Source of the DNA: CAYNFS01 sp964396685
GTDB lineage: Bacteria; Patescibacteriota; Doudnabacteria; UBA920; 2-01-FULL-46-14
Assembly: GCA_964396685.1 (NCBI GenBank)
Contig: CAYNFS010000003.1
Location: forward strand, 1-64,000
Direction of reading: 5' to 3'
Length of the DNA: 64,000 nucleotides
Each line of letters begins with the position of its first letter. Position 1 is the first letter of the stretch. Below, piece after piece: positions 23,970-32,556 of this stretch. The position numbers and the translations under genes are program-made. The notes under the pieces were generated by a model. The model was not told where the DNA came from and searched no databases. It saw only the letters and a program-made list of their open reading frames with translations.

Positions 23970-25069
23970 TGTTTGTCTCACGGGTTTCTTATGAAAACTT
24001 CCGGAATTTCCCAAGCCTTGATTTGACCCTTGATCAAGGCTTTGTAATTTTGACTGGTGAAAATGGGGCGGGGAAAACTAACTTTTTGGAAGGAATTTAT
24101 TTTGGAGCAGGACTGCGACGCTTTCCCGAGAGCAAACTCCCACAACTTGTGAGAGAAGGGGAGGTTTTTAGCAAAATCAAAATTTCTTCCAGGAACAAGG
24201 AAGAGCAAAATCAGGAATTGGTGGTGGAGAGAAAGGCTCAAGAAGAGGGGGGAATTTTAAAATTAAAAATCAACAGCCAACCAGCGCTCCGGATAAGTTA
24301 TACGGCTATTTTGCCGGTGATAAGCTTCCTCCCTCAAGATTTAAGTCTTCTTACCAGGTCGCCTGGCGGAAGGCGGCGCTTTTTAAATGAAACCTTATCC
24401 TCAAGCTTTCCCGAATATCGCCTAGCCCAAACCCATTACCAGAAAGCGCTTAAACAACGAAACGAGCTTCTTGCGAAAATTCGCAACGGCGATGCCTTGA
24501 GAGAAGAGCTTGAGATTTGGGATGAAAAACTTGCAGAGACAGGCAGCACAATCACCAAATTTCGAGAAGAGTTTTTTAGCTATTGCAACCAACACCTCGC
24601 GGAGATAATGGAAGAGGTTTCTGCCGATCTTTTGTCAAGCAAGCTTGGTTTTTCCCCTGGCGGGAATTCGGACAGGAACGAGTTTTTGAAGCTGCTTCGA
24701 AGCTCCCAGGTCCAGGATTTGCGTCTGGCAAACACCATGGTCGGGCCGCATCGAGATGATTTTTCGGTTTTTTTGGGGCGCAAAGAAGCGGTCGGATATC
24801 TTTCCCGAGGCCAGATGCGGAGCTTAACTTTGGCCTTGAAAATCTTAGAAAGGAATTATTTTGAAAAACACCGGAAAACAATTCCCATTATGCTTTTCGA
24901 TGACGTTTTTTCGGAATTTGACAGTCACCATCAGCGGCGGCTGGCAAGCTTTTTAGCAAACTTTAAGCAGCCATTTTTGACAACAACACACCCCGAAGAG
25001 ATCAAAGCGTTTCTGCCTGAAATTGCCCAGATTTTTAATGTTGACAAAGGAAAGGTTAGCAGTGTTTGA
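23969..25069 (+). CDS. recF: DNA replication and repair protein RecF
   Basis: A 366-aa SMC-like ATPase with Walker A GENGAGKTNFLEGIY (residues about 30-44), the ABC signature LSRGQMRSLTLALK (near 285) and Walker B IPIMLFDDVFSEFD. RecF helps RecOR load RecA at gaps. The position after dnaN is classical. Confidence 0.95.
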   Translation: MFVSRVSYENFRNFPSLDLTLDQGFVILTGENGAGKTNFLEGIYFGAGLRRFPESKLPQLVREGEVFSKIKISSRNKEEQNQELVVERKAQEEGGILKLKINSQPALRISYTAILPVISFLPQDLSLLTRSPGGRRRFLNETLSSSFPEYRLAQTHYQKALKQRNELLAKIRNGDALREELEIWDEKLAETGSTITKFREEFFSYCNQHLAEIMEEVSADLLSSKLGFSPGGNSDRNEFLKLLRSSQVQDLRLANTMVGPHRDDFSVFLGRKEAVGYLSRGQMRSLTLALKILERNYFEKHRKTIPIMLFDDVFSEFDSHHQRRLASFLANFKQPFLTTTHPEEIKAFLPEIAQIFNVDKGKVSSV

Positions 25070-25352
25070 CAAACTTTCCAACGCACTCAAGGCCAAGCTC
25101 GACCGCAAAGGCGAACTTTCGCGCCAGATCGCGATTATCAAGGTTTTCGATCTTTATAAAAAAGAGCTTGACAGAATTTTCCCTGATGGACACAAAACAA
25201 CACCCGTGAGTTTGAAAAGCAAAATTCTAACAGTAAAGACAATGAGCGCGGTAATGGCCAACGAGTTAAGGTTTCGGGAGAAAGAGATTTTGGAGCAAAT
25301 CAACTCTTCGTTTAAAAATGAAGCCGTAAAAAGAGTAGTTTATCAGTTCTGA
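25062..25352 (+). CDS. DUF721 (DciA-like) protein
   Basis: A 96-aa protein starting from the GTG at 25062, which has a good Shine-Dalgarno (AAAGGAAAGG) and overlaps recF by 8 bases. The sequence has the DUF721 pattern, with a basic helical N-terminus followed by LKSKILTVKTMSAVMANELRF, KEILEQIN and the terminal KRVVYQF. DciA proteins are the ancestral replicative-helicase loaders, and DUF721 genes often follow recF in Actinobacteria. The link to helicase loading is inferred from family and place. Confidence 0.75.
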   Translation: MFDKLSNALKAKLDRKGELSRQIAIIKVFDLYKKELDRIFPDGHKTTPVSLKSKILTVKTMSAVMANELRFREKEILEQINSSFKNEAVKRVVYQF

Positions 25353-25356
25353 TTTC

Positions 25357-26454
25357 CTAAAATATCAAATTTTCAAAACCGGCGAGCATAGATTCTTCGG
25401 AAAACCTTTGGGCTTTCACGGAAGTTTTTTTTCTAAATTCCTCGTAAAAAAGAAGATCTCTCAATTGAATCAAAACAGCTGACCACATTGCCGGCTCATT
25501 CGGTTCTATTAAGAAGCCGGATTTTTTGTCTTCAATCATTTCTGGCAGCGCCCCGATTTCCGAGCCAACCACAGGTACTCCCCTTGCCGCGGCTTCTAGC
25601 ACAGCGACACCGAACGCCTCCGGGACCTTGGTTGGGTAGACAAAGACCGAGATCTGCAAAAAAAATTCATCCAAATCATTCACAAACCCTAAGAGTTTAA
25701 TCTGGTTTTCGAGATGATAATTACTGATTAGGAATTCTATTTTTTGCCTTTCTTCTCCTTCTCCCCCAATTATAATTTTCCAATCGGGGTGGTCTTTGAG
25801 AGTGGGCAGAATTGTTTGGAAAAAATCCAGCACTCCTTTTTCCGGGGCAAGGCGGGAGAGAAGGCCAATAGTAAAAAAGGTTTTAGGTAACAGCTTATGG
25901 CTTATCGCATCGACGCCAGGATAAATTACTTTGATGGTTTTTTTGAGGATGCCGAGTTTTACAAACTCTTGCATGGCGAAGTTGGAGACGGTGACAAGCT
26001 CAATACGTCTGGCAAGTTTTAGGTAGTGCGATTTTAAGGGATTGAGTTTTAGCCAGCGGCCGGGAATTTTGTGTTCCAGCCAAACTATTTTAGATTTTTG
26101 ATTTAAGATTTCAGATTGAAGAATGAGCGGGGAGAGAATTAGTTTCTCGGTCAAACTTTGCATGAAGAATGTGGCACCAGGGGAAATTTGTTTTACGAGT
26201 TTGCGAAATTTGTATCCGGCAATCAGGTAGGTAAGCGGCCATAAAAAAAGCGACAATTTGCTGGTTGGTTCCCAGCCAACAAAGAGACGCTGGCGCGGCA
26301 ATCGGTGTTTTTCAAAAAGCCGAAAAAGTTTAGCATCCGAGGTTATAAGCTTGACAGCATGTCCCAAACTTTGGAAATGTTTGGCGAGCTTTAATGTGTG
26401 AAACTCTGCTCCGCCCAAAGAATCTTGGAGCGGAAACTTGAAGAAAAAAATCAT
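25357..26454 (-). CDS. Glycosyltransferase family 4
   Basis: This 365-aa GT-B glycosyltransferase has an N-terminal acceptor domain with GGAEFHTLKLAKHFQSLGH and a C-terminal donor domain with GLLSRLAPEKG, IIGGEGEER, LLGFVNDLDEFF and the EX7E motif in PEAFGVAVLEAAARGVPVV. It probably adds a sugar from a nucleotide donor to a surface glycan. A short AT-rich repeat (26088-26120) is translated as ILNQKSKI. It is the last gene of the ruvB operon and overlaps the flippase by four bases. Confidence 0.88.
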   Translation of the reverse strand: MIFFFKFPLQDSLGGAEFHTLKLAKHFQSLGHAVKLITSDAKLFRLFEKHRLPRQRLFVGWEPTSKLSLFLWPLTYLIAGYKFRKLVKQISPGATFFMQSLTEKLILSPLILQSEILNQKSKIVWLEHKIPGRWLKLNPLKSHYLKLARRIELVTVSNFAMQEFVKLGILKKTIKVIYPGVDAISHKLLPKTFFTIGLLSRLAPEKGVLDFFQTILPTLKDHPDWKIIIGGEGEERQKIEFLISNYHLENQIKLLGFVNDLDEFFLQISVFVYPTKVPEAFGVAVLEAAARGVPVVGSEIGALPEMIEDKKSGFLIEPNEPAMWSAVLIQLRDLLFYEEFRKKTSVKAQRFSEESMLAGFENLIF

Positions 26455-27866
26455 TGCAGAAAAAGCAACTCCTTAACAATTTTTATTGGAATAGCCTTGA
26501 AGGCCGCAAGGATTAAGAGATAGACGATCCCGCCCAAAAGCAATTCCCAAATCCAGAAAAACTTAGCAAGAGCAAAAAATATGACAAGCCCCGCCGCCGC
26601 CGGCAAGGCCAGAGGCAAGAGCCGAAAGGAAACATGGGAGCCGCTGGCTTTTCTTACCAAAAAATATGCGAAAAGAGTAACCACAATTTCGCTTGCCACC
26701 GTACCCCAGGCCGCTCCCCAGTAGCTAAACTTCGGGATTAAGGCAAAATAGAGAACAAGACCGGTGGCAGCGCCCAGAAGATAGCCTTTGATCATGGTTT
26801 TTTGTTTATTAACCGCCACCACGGCATAGCCAAACAGGGTGCCAAAAAATATCGTAACCGCGGCCAGAACCAGGATCTTAAGAACCACAGAAGAATCTAA
26901 ATATTGCCTTTCTCCTTTTAGCAAGTTAATGATATCTTGGGCGAAGAACTGAATAGAAATCAAAACCGGTATAGCCATTAAAAGCAGAGAGTCAAAAGCT
27001 TGCTGCAGAATTTGCTTAAATTTTTCCCAGGAGACAAAAGCGCTTTGCGACAAAAGCGGCATAATGAGCCCCACGAACATGGCCGGGAAAGCCAGAAATC
27101 CTTCAAGCAATTTGTATGGCAGGGAATAAATCCCGACTGCCTCCTCCGAATGAAACACGGAGAGGATAACCGTATCGGTTTTGAAATAAAGCAGATTCAA
27201 AAGTACGGCAAAGGTAAGCGGCCAGCTTGCCAGAAGGATCTGTTTCCAAACCATGAAATCAAAAGCGATTCCAAACCGTTCGTAGCGTTTGGCCCAAAAG
27301 AAAGTAAGGGAAAAATTTATCGCATTTCCCAAAAGCAACGCCAAAATAAAAAAAGGCAAGGGTAATAAAGTTTGAATAAAAAGATAAACCAAAAGAAGGT
27401 TGATTGCCCGGCCCGCGGTTTCAGAGAGGACGACGAGATACTGGACTAAATGTTTCTGAAAAACTCCGATCAAAACCTGATTTAATGAAACAAACAAAAA
27501 AGCCCCAATCCCCAAGAACATGGTTTTTTTGACAACCGGATCATAAGGGAAGGCAAGGGCCAAAACAGCGCCAAAAAAAAGCATCGCCAGTGCTGTCGCA
27601 AAGCGCAGGCCTAAAGCATTGCTTAAAATTTTGGTTTTGTCAGTCCCGTCTTTCGAAATTTCCCGCAGAACAATGAGATAAAGCCCAAGGTCTGCCAAAG
27701 TAACAAACACCCCCATAAACGCGATCACAGTGGAGTATTGGCCAAAGCCGGCCTCTGCCAGATAGCGGGAGAGCAGACTGATGGTAATAAGTCCTAAAAC
27801 AGCGGCGCCGATTTTGCCCGCGGATTGGGCTATAGTATTGTAGAAAATTCTGCGCTCAAGAGACAT
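26451..27866 (-). CDS. Polysaccharide flippase (Wzx/MATE-type)
   Basis: A 471-aa protein with about 14 membrane helices. The start (FYNTIAQSAGKIGAAVLGLITISLL) and the helix pairs fit the polysaccharide biosynthesis (MOP/RfbX) family. It should move lipid-linked glycans across the membrane. It overlaps the nucleotidyltransferase upstream by 11 bases and the glycosyltransferase downstream by 4. Confidence 0.88.
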   Translation of the reverse strand: MSLERRIFYNTIAQSAGKIGAAVLGLITISLLSRYLAEAGFGQYSTVIAFMGVFVTLADLGLYLIVLREISKDGTDKTKILSNALGLRFATALAMLFFGAVLALAFPYDPVVKKTMFLGIGAFLFVSLNQVLIGVFQKHLVQYLVVLSETAGRAINLLLVYLFIQTLLPLPFFILALLLGNAINFSLTFFWAKRYERFGIAFDFMVWKQILLASWPLTFAVLLNLLYFKTDTVILSVFHSEEAVGIYSLPYKLLEGFLAFPAMFVGLIMPLLSQSAFVSWEKFKQILQQAFDSLLLMAIPVLISIQFFAQDIINLLKGERQYLDSSVVLKILVLAAVTIFFGTLFGYAVVAVNKQKTMIKGYLLGAATGLVLYFALIPKFSYWGAAWGTVASEIVVTLFAYFLVRKASGSHVSFRLLPLALPAAAGLVIFFALAKFFWIWELLLGGIVYLLILAAFKAIPIKIVKELLFLQ

Positions 27867-28317
27867 CTCTGATTTTCTTTACGAGTTCGCTTGAGCTTTG
27901 GGCTTTTTTGCCGCCAACATTGAAGACCATCTTGATTCCAAGCTCCCTGCAGGTGCCGATATCTTTGTAAAGCGAGGATTTAGGGTTGGCCGCGTCCATT
28001 TCGTTTCTGTCGCCGCCATTGGCGAAAATTTCCGGCCTGATTTTTTCAAGTTCGGCGCACACTGACATGTCGTCGGGGTTTTCCGGGTGCGATGTCAGAA
28101 TCACTTCATCAACATGGCGGATTGCCTCAAGCACGGCCTTGCGCTGCAGTTCGGGCATAAAAACATACCCCTTTTTCTTCTTGAGCCAGTGGTCGTTATT
28201 TAAAATCACGACAAGGCGGTCGCCAAGTTTTTTGGCTTCTCTAAAAAGCTCAATATGGCCGACGTGCACGGGATCAAATCCTCCGGAAACCGCGACAACG
28301 AGGGGTTTTCTGCTCAT
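27856..28317 (-). CDS. Cytidylyltransferase-family nucleotidyltransferase
   Basis: This 153-aa protein has the nucleotidyltransferase core: SGGFDPVHVGHIELFREAKKLG (HxGH motif HVGH, residues about 18-21), VVILNNDHW and the C-terminal substitute for ISSTxIR (AQSSSELVKKIRDV). It is close to TagD/RfaE-C-type enzymes that activate a polyol or sugar phosphate with CTP or ATP. The surface-glycan operon context fits. Confidence 0.8.
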   Translation of the reverse strand: MSRKPLVVAVSGGFDPVHVGHIELFREAKKLGDRLVVILNNDHWLKKKKGYVFMPELQRKAVLEAIRHVDEVILTSHPENPDDMSVCAELEKIRPEIFANGGDRNEMDAANPKSSLYKDIGTCRELGIKMVFNVGGKKAQSSSELVKKIRDVS

Positions 28318-28859
28318 TCCTGCACCACCTTCTTTTCAGCAGGAAGTTTTTCATAAAGATCCAAAATCAGCTTTTCTACGGCGTGAGGGTTTGGCACTTG
28401 GTCAAATTCAAAACGAGCGGTCTCTCCGGCAGTCTGGACATAGACATTGCCATAATCAAAGAGGTTGCCGAAAATTCCTTTGACCTCTGCGGTTACGTCT
28501 TGGATCCGCCCCAGATGCAACTCGGAAGTCGTATGGTGGAGCAAGTTTCTTTGTGTCACGTCCACAATGCGCTCGTTCGTGACAATCTGGTAATTGAGAT
28601 AATAAAGGATCCAGATAGTGAAAAGCCCCGCTAGCAGAAACATGAGGTAAACAGTTTTGACAAAATCGGCAATTTGCAGATACGGCTGCTGGTTTAATAC
28701 CGGATAACGGGGGACGACATATCCGTCGTAGGCCAAAAGTAGGACCACAAAAATTAACCAAATCAAGATTTCTCGGGCCAGCACCGCCCAATGCCGGCGG
28801 GTGACTAGATAAATTTTTTCATCGGCCTGCTGGCCTGGAAAAAAGGCCTTGATACTCAT
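28314..28859 (-). CDS. Membrane protein with a bacterial PH (bPH2/DUF304) domain
   Basis: This 181-aa protein has two membrane helices (about 28-45 and 72-92) followed by a PH-like beta domain (YQIVTNERIVDVTQRNLLHH, LHLGRIQDVTAEVKG). It belongs to the YdbS-like family. It overlaps both neighbours by four bases. Exact role unknown. Confidence 0.75.
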   Translation of the reverse strand: MSIKAFFPGQQADEKIYLVTRRHWAVLAREILIWLIFVVLLLAYDGYVVPRYPVLNQQPYLQIADFVKTVYLMFLLAGLFTIWILYYLNYQIVTNERIVDVTQRNLLHHTTSELHLGRIQDVTAEVKGIFGNLFDYGNVYVQTAGETARFEFDQVPNPHAVEKLILDLYEKLPAEKKVVQE

Positions 28860-29065
28860 ATTTTGGGAAAGGAGATCTGGTTAAAGTTAGCAATGGCTGC
28901 CGCATAGAGGCTCGTTATCAAAATCAAATAAAAAGCCGATAACACCAGTCCCAAAACCTTGGATTTGCCGAAGCGTAAAAGCACGTAAACCATGAGCAGG
29001 CTGTAAAATGCCAAGATCATCATCAGCCCGTAAAACAAGATTTGGACCAAAAGCTTAATAATCAT
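28856..29065 (-). CDS. Small two-helix membrane protein
   Basis: A 69-aa protein with two membrane helices (residues 5-30 and 37-60). It overlaps ruvB and the PH-domain gene by four bases (ATGA), so it is translated with them. No family recognised. Confidence 0.65.
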   Translation of the reverse strand: MIIKLLVQILFYGLMMILAFYSLLMVYVLLRFGKSKVLGLVLSAFYLILITSLYAAAIANFNQISFPKI

Positions 29066-30108
29066 AAAAGTTTGTTTAGATTTTGTGTTGACGCTTTTAT
29101 TTTTAAATGCTCGTAAGCTTGCGGCGTCGCGACGCGCCCTTTGGGCGTGCGGGAAAGCAATCCCAAGCGCATCAGATACGGCTCATAGATATCCTCAATC
29201 GTGTCCTCTTCTTCGCTGGTGGCCGCGGCCAAAGAGTTGACACCCACTGGGCCGCCGCGGAATTTTTCTATAAGAGTTAGCAAAAATTGCCGGTCATTTC
29301 GGTCCAGGCCCAACTCATCCACTTCCAGCATGTGAAGCGCGGCTTGGGCCAGTTCAAAAGTAATCTTGCCGTCGGCTTTCACTTCGGCAAAGTCACGAAC
29401 TCTTCTTAGCAGTCTGTTGGCGACTCTCGGGGTGCGGCGGGCGCGTTTGCCAATCTCTTGGGCGGCTTGAGGATCAATGCCAATTGCCAAAATTTGAGCC
29501 GAACGGCGGACAATTTGTTCAATCTCCAAGGGTTCATAGTAGTCAAGCCGCAAGGTCACGCCAAAACGGTCGCGCAGGGGAGCGGAAATGAGGCCGATTC
29601 TTGTGGTGGCGCCGATTAGCGTGAAGCGGGGGAGATCAAGTCTTACGGAACGCGCGCCCGGCCCCTTTCCCAAAATAATGTCAAAGCGAAAGTCTTCCAT
29701 GGCCGGATACAAAACTTCTTCCACGATCTTGGGTAGCCTGTGGACCTCGTCAATGAACAAAATGTCATTGTCTTGCAGATTGGTAAGCAGACTTGCCAAA
29801 TCGCCGGCTCGTTCTATGGCAGGGCCGGACGTAACTTTGATTGTAACACCAAGCTCGTTTGCCAAAACGTGTGCCAGCGTGGTTTTGCCCAAGCCGGGTG
29901 GGCCGTAGACCAAAAGATGTTCTATCGGCTCTTCGCGTTTCTTGGCCGCTTCCAGAAAAATTTTGAGGTGCTCTTTATTTTTTTCCTGCCCCACGAATTC
30001 CTTGAGATTTTTAGGCCGCAATGTCAAATCAAGCTCCCGGTCATCCGGGGACTCTTTAGCAGTCACCACACCTTGTTTTTCTTTGGAGGGTTTCGAAATC
30101 ATAAACAA
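29062..30108 (-). CDS. ruvB: Holliday junction branch migration helicase RuvB
   Basis: A 348-aa AAA+ motor with the RuvB start region ([19 protein letters not shown]), Walker [16 protein letters not shown], Walker [12 protein letters not shown], the sensor [18 protein letters not shown] and a C-terminal winged helix ([20 protein letters not shown]). It works with RuvA and RuvC on junctions; ruvC is at 7929-8411 and ruvA is not seen. It heads a five-gene overlapping operon of surface functions. Confidence 0.95.
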   Translation of the reverse strand: MFMISKPSKEKQGVVTAKESPDDRELDLTLRPKNLKEFVGQEKNKEHLKIFLEAAKKREEPIEHLLVYGPPGLGKTTLAHVLANELGVTIKVTSGPAIERAGDLASLLTNLQDNDILFIDEVHRLPKIVEEVLYPAMEDFRFDIILGKGPGARSVRLDLPRFTLIGATTRIGLISAPLRDRFGVTLRLDYYEPLEIEQIVRRSAQILAIGIDPQAAQEIGKRARRTPRVANRLLRRVRDFAEVKADGKITFELAQAALHMLEVDELGLDRNDRQFLLTLIEKFRGGPVGVNSLAAATSEEEDTIEDIYEPYLMRLGLLSRTPKGRVATPQAYEHLKIKASTQNLNKLL

Positions 30109-30115
30109 ATATTAT

Positions 30116-30150
30116 GTCATTGCGAGGAGTCCGCGACGAAGCAATCTCAT
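30116..30150. repeat. Dispersed tcattgcgagg/aagcaatctc repeat upstream of ruvB
   Basis: The pair cattgcgaggag and cgacgaagcaatctc is a common dispersed repeat type. Related pieces are at 19062-19130 and 33815-33838. Confidence 0.55.
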
Positions 30151-30181
30151 CACCCCCTCATTTTATCACCGATTTTAAGCA

Positions 30182-30211
30182 TTGACAAAGCGCTTCTGTC
30201 TAAGCTATATT
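30182..30211 (+). promoter_or_regulatory. hisG promoter
   Basis: A perfect TTGACA (30182-30187), an 18-base spacer and TATATT (30206-30211). The bases around the -10 (gcgcttctgt, then aagctat) recur in the leader of the 340-aa orphan at 50369-50391. Confidence 0.65.
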
Positions 30212-30240
30212 TGAATGTCAATAAAGATTGGAGGGACTTC

Positions 30241-30897
30241 ATGCTTAATCTGGCTTTGCCTGACGGCAATCTCGAGAGGAATACTTTGCGGCTTTTGGAG
30301 GCCGCGGGTTTTAGGGTGGAGTTTATGGGGCGAAAATACACGGGCCGGATTCAAGATCCCTGCTTTGCCCACGTGGCGCTGATGCGGCCGCAGATTATGC
30401 CGGGACTCATAGGAGGAGGAAACTATGATATTGGGATCTGCGGTTCGGACTGGGTTGAAGAAAGCATTACAAAGGCGCGGGTGATTGCGCGGTTCAACTA
30501 TAATAGCAGGCAGTTCGGGAACGGGTGGCGGATAGTTTTAGTGGCTGGCGGAACTGATGTGGTCTCGAAGGGTGGGGAAATACCCGACGAGGCTGAGATT
30601 TTGAGCGAATATCGGTGGATAACCGAGGATTACTTCAACAAAATCCACAAATTCGTGGATGTTAAAGAATCTTTGGGTAAAACCGAAGCGCACATTCCGC
30701 ATGATTTCCGGTTTGGAGTCTGTGTTTCTGTAACTGGCGAGACACTCCGGGCCAATAATCTCAAGATCGTGGAAGTTTTGCGAAATGCCAACCCCTTATT
30801 GATTGCCTCGCCTCAAGCGATGCAAGACAAAAAGAAGAACGCCATGCTTGAAAGCGTCGCCGTGGCTCTCACTGAAGCACTCGCTTCTTTGCGCTGA
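30241..30897 (+). CDS. hisG: ATP phosphoribosyltransferase-like protein (HisG catalytic fold)
   Basis: This 218-aa protein resembles the short HisG catalytic fold: LNLALPDGNLERNTLRLLEAAGF at the start, an MRPQIMPGLIGGGNYDIGICGSDWVEE stretch (compare the HisG region ADLGITGxDxxxE), and a second lobe. HisG starts histidine biosynthesis by joining ATP and PRPP. No other his gene is present, so it may be a paralogue with another role. The start has a Shine-Dalgarno (GGAGGG). The stop codon lies inside a repeated 29-base sequence. Confidence 0.6.
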   Translation: MLNLALPDGNLERNTLRLLEAAGFRVEFMGRKYTGRIQDPCFAHVALMRPQIMPGLIGGGNYDIGICGSDWVEESITKARVIARFNYNSRQFGNGWRIVLVAGGTDVVSKGGEIPDEAEILSEYRWITEDYFNKIHKFVDVKESLGKTEAHIPHDFRFGVCVSVTGETLRANNLKIVEVLRNANPLLIASPQAMQDKKKNAMLESVAVALTEALASLR

Positions 30898-30927
30898 CAG
30901 ACCGCAAATAGTCTGTTTGTTTTTATT
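30888..30927 (+). terminator. Terminator-repeat copy 1 at the hisG 3' end
   Basis: The 25-mer at 30891-30915 begins GCGCTGACAGACC and ends AAATAGTCTG. It recurs exactly at 33136-33160 and with two changes at 31383-31407. ACAGAC/GTCTGT forms a stem followed by a T-rich tail. An alternative stem TTTGCG/CGCAAA overlaps it. The hisG TGA is inside. Confidence 0.7.
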
Positions 30928-31111
30928 TCGGTTCTTCAATGCCCAAATCCCGACAAATTTTTCTGGCAAGAAAATCATTAATTTCTTTGTGCCGGGGGAC
31001 CGTCGAAGTGCGTTTTAGTACGGGATTGAAAAAGACAGAATGCCTTGCGCCCTCTCTAATAAAAACACACCCTCTTTTCCGAAGGTGGCGGATTAGGCCG
31101 CTGTGTTTCAT
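30923..31111 (-). CDS. hicA: HicA-type toxin (mRNA interferase)
   Basis: This 62-aa protein fits the HicA dsRBD-like fold: HLRKRGCVFIREGARHSVFFN with the active-site His in GARHSVF, and the end TVPRHKEINDFLARKICRDLGI. It cleaves mRNA when not bound by HicB. The start overlaps the hicB stop (TAATG). Confidence 0.85.
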   Translation of the reverse strand: MKHSGLIRHLRKRGCVFIREGARHSVFFNPVLKRTSTVPRHKEINDFLARKICRDLGIEEPK

Positions 31112-31341
31112 TAAAGAGACACTGTTAGGGCCTTACGTTTTACTTTTCTGCCGTTAGTTTCGATTCTTCCAAGAAGTTTATTTGTTTCAAGTATAAGACG
31201 CAGGGCGTCTTGAAGATTCTCTTTGGTTTCAATCAGCGTTTTGCCTTGAGTATTAACGCCCGGAATTTCTTCGATCCACCCAAGATACCAACGGCCATGT
31301 TTTTGATAGACTGCCGTGAACTGTCTTTTATTCTTTGCCAT
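31111..31341 (-). CDS. hicB: HicB-type antitoxin
   Basis: This 76-aa protein has the HicB partial RNase H fold: FTAVYQKHGRWYLGWIEEIPGVNTQGKTLIETKENLQDALRLIL. It is short and ends soon after that fold (KVKRKALTVSL), with no clear DNA-binding domain. It is upstream of and coupled to the toxin, with hicB first. The module lies between copies of the terminator repeat. Confidence 0.85.
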   Translation of the reverse strand: MAKNKRQFTAVYQKHGRWYLGWIEEIPGVNTQGKTLIETKENLQDALRLILETNKLLGRIETNGRKVKRKALTVSL

Positions 31342-31382
31342 AACCTAAGTTTATTTAAAAAAGCTGTAAAAGTCAAGAATTA

Positions 31383-31450
31383 GCGCTGACAGGCCGCAGA
31401 TAGTCTGCCCACCCGCCAGGATTCTTCCCAGATTCCGGCGGGCTTTTTTT
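31383..31450 (+). terminator. Terminator-repeat copy 3 (full length)
   Basis: The 25-mer variant (31383-31407) is followed by stem CCCGCC/GGCGGG (31412-31417 with 31437-31442) and seven T (31444-31450). The second part matches the terminator at 33621-33659. No plus-strand gene ends just before it. Confidence 0.75.
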
Positions 31451-31520
31451 ATTTCTCGATGTGTAAATATCCAGCGGCCGCTGGATATTTACACAATCAA
31501 ATTAGATTCTTTCGCAAATT

Positions 31521-31660
31521 AATATGAGCCTATCTCAAAATTAGTTTTCTGTCATTCCGGGCTTGATCCGGAATCCAGATTTTGGCTTATTTACTGGATT
31601 CCCGCTTTCGCGGGAATGACGGAAAGCGGGGAAAAATCAATTTTGAGATGAGTTCATATT
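31521..31660. mobile_element. 140-bp inverted-repeat element carrying two palindromes
   Basis: Imperfect 22-bp terminal inverted repeats (19 of 22 match; inner part CTCAAAATT / AATTTTGAG) enclose two dispersed palindromes (31550-31584 and 31594-31621). The ends resemble those of some IS families with TCTCAAAA-type termini, so it may be a MITE that captured the palindromes. No coding capacity. Confidence 0.55.
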
Positions 31661-31690
31661 GCTGTGGCATCTGGCAAAATCTGTCAGTGA

Positions 31691-32443
31691 TTATTTCACC
31701 GCAGATTGTTTCCACATAACCCAAAACCACTTCCGGTAACTCTCCGCCAAGTTCTTGCTATGGAGCACAAAAAAGACGATATTTTCATGAATTTTGAACA
31801 GCTCTAATCCCGTATAGGTCACAACATAATCTCCGAAAACGTGGATGATTGAGTTTGTGGAATATTCTTTTGGCAGGAAGCGATATTTCAGATTTCCCGG
31901 CCAGGTTTTTGCAAAGTCCGGGGCTTGAACTGCAATTTCATGATCAAATAGCTGGTGGAATTTTATTTTTTTACGGTTAGCGTCCTTAAAGAACGCTTCC
32001 CTGCTTGTTGCGAGTTTAGGTTCAAACCAACCGCCTTTGGCACCCACAATGTAATTCTCTTGGCCGACCCGTAAGACATCCCGCCAAATATTTTTTTGAC
32101 CTTCATGGCCGCGATAGATGTAGGCTTCTTCCGGAGCAATCCGCTGGACGAATTTTTTCTTGAGTTCCGGCAACACTTTTTGCAGTTGTTGTTCTTTTTC
32201 GGCGTACAATTCCAGAAGTTTGTCAGGGTCCGCGGCGTTATACCGATTTTCCTTGCTAGAAAAAATTTCAAAGACAAGCCCTTTGTCAATGAGCCGATGA
32301 ATGGCATCATAAGCGTTGCGTCTGTGAATTTTTGCCGCAATCGCAATGTCGCTTATGGAGGATTCCCCTTTTCCCACGAGCGACTCGTAGATCTTGGCTT
32401 CGTTGGGACTCAAGCCCAGACTTTCAAAAATTTCTTGGTACAT
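31691..32443 (-). CDS. TrmB-family transcriptional regulator
   Basis: This 250-aa protein has an N-terminal winged helix (GLSPNEAKIYESLVGKGESS, then SDIAIAAKIHRRNAYDAIHRLIDKGLV), a helical linker and a PLD-like effector domain (ENYIVGAKGGWFEPKLATSREAFF). It resembles the TrmB-like group found often in archaea and Patescibacteria. A near-perfect palindrome lies just upstream and suggests self-control. Divergent from an exported orphan protein, which it may regulate. Confidence 0.8.
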   Translation of the reverse strand: MYQEIFESLGLSPNEAKIYESLVGKGESSISDIAIAAKIHRRNAYDAIHRLIDKGLVFEIFSSKENRYNAADPDKLLELYAEKEQQLQKVLPELKKKFVQRIAPEEAYIYRGHEGQKNIWRDVLRVGQENYIVGAKGGWFEPKLATSREAFFKDANRKKIKFHQLFDHEIAVQAPDFAKTWPGNLKYRFLPKEYSTNSIIHVFGDYVVTYTGLELFKIHENIVFFVLHSKNLAESYRKWFWVMWKQSAVK

Positions 32444-32458
32444 TTCTACTAAATTATG

Positions 32459-32476
32459 TGGTGATAATTACCACCA
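32459..32476. promoter_or_regulatory. Operator-like palindrome between the TrmB gene and the orphan gene
   Basis: TGGTGATAATTACCACCA is palindromic at 16 of 18 positions. A second half-match, CACCAaaTGGTG (32472-32483), overlaps it. The location between divergent genes fits a TrmB operator. Confidence 0.5.
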
Positions 32477-32556
32477 AATGGTGCTATTGGCCACTCTTAA
32501 TACATAATATATGCTATCGCTTCAACAGTCAAGCACTGTTGTAAAAGGAGGAATCA

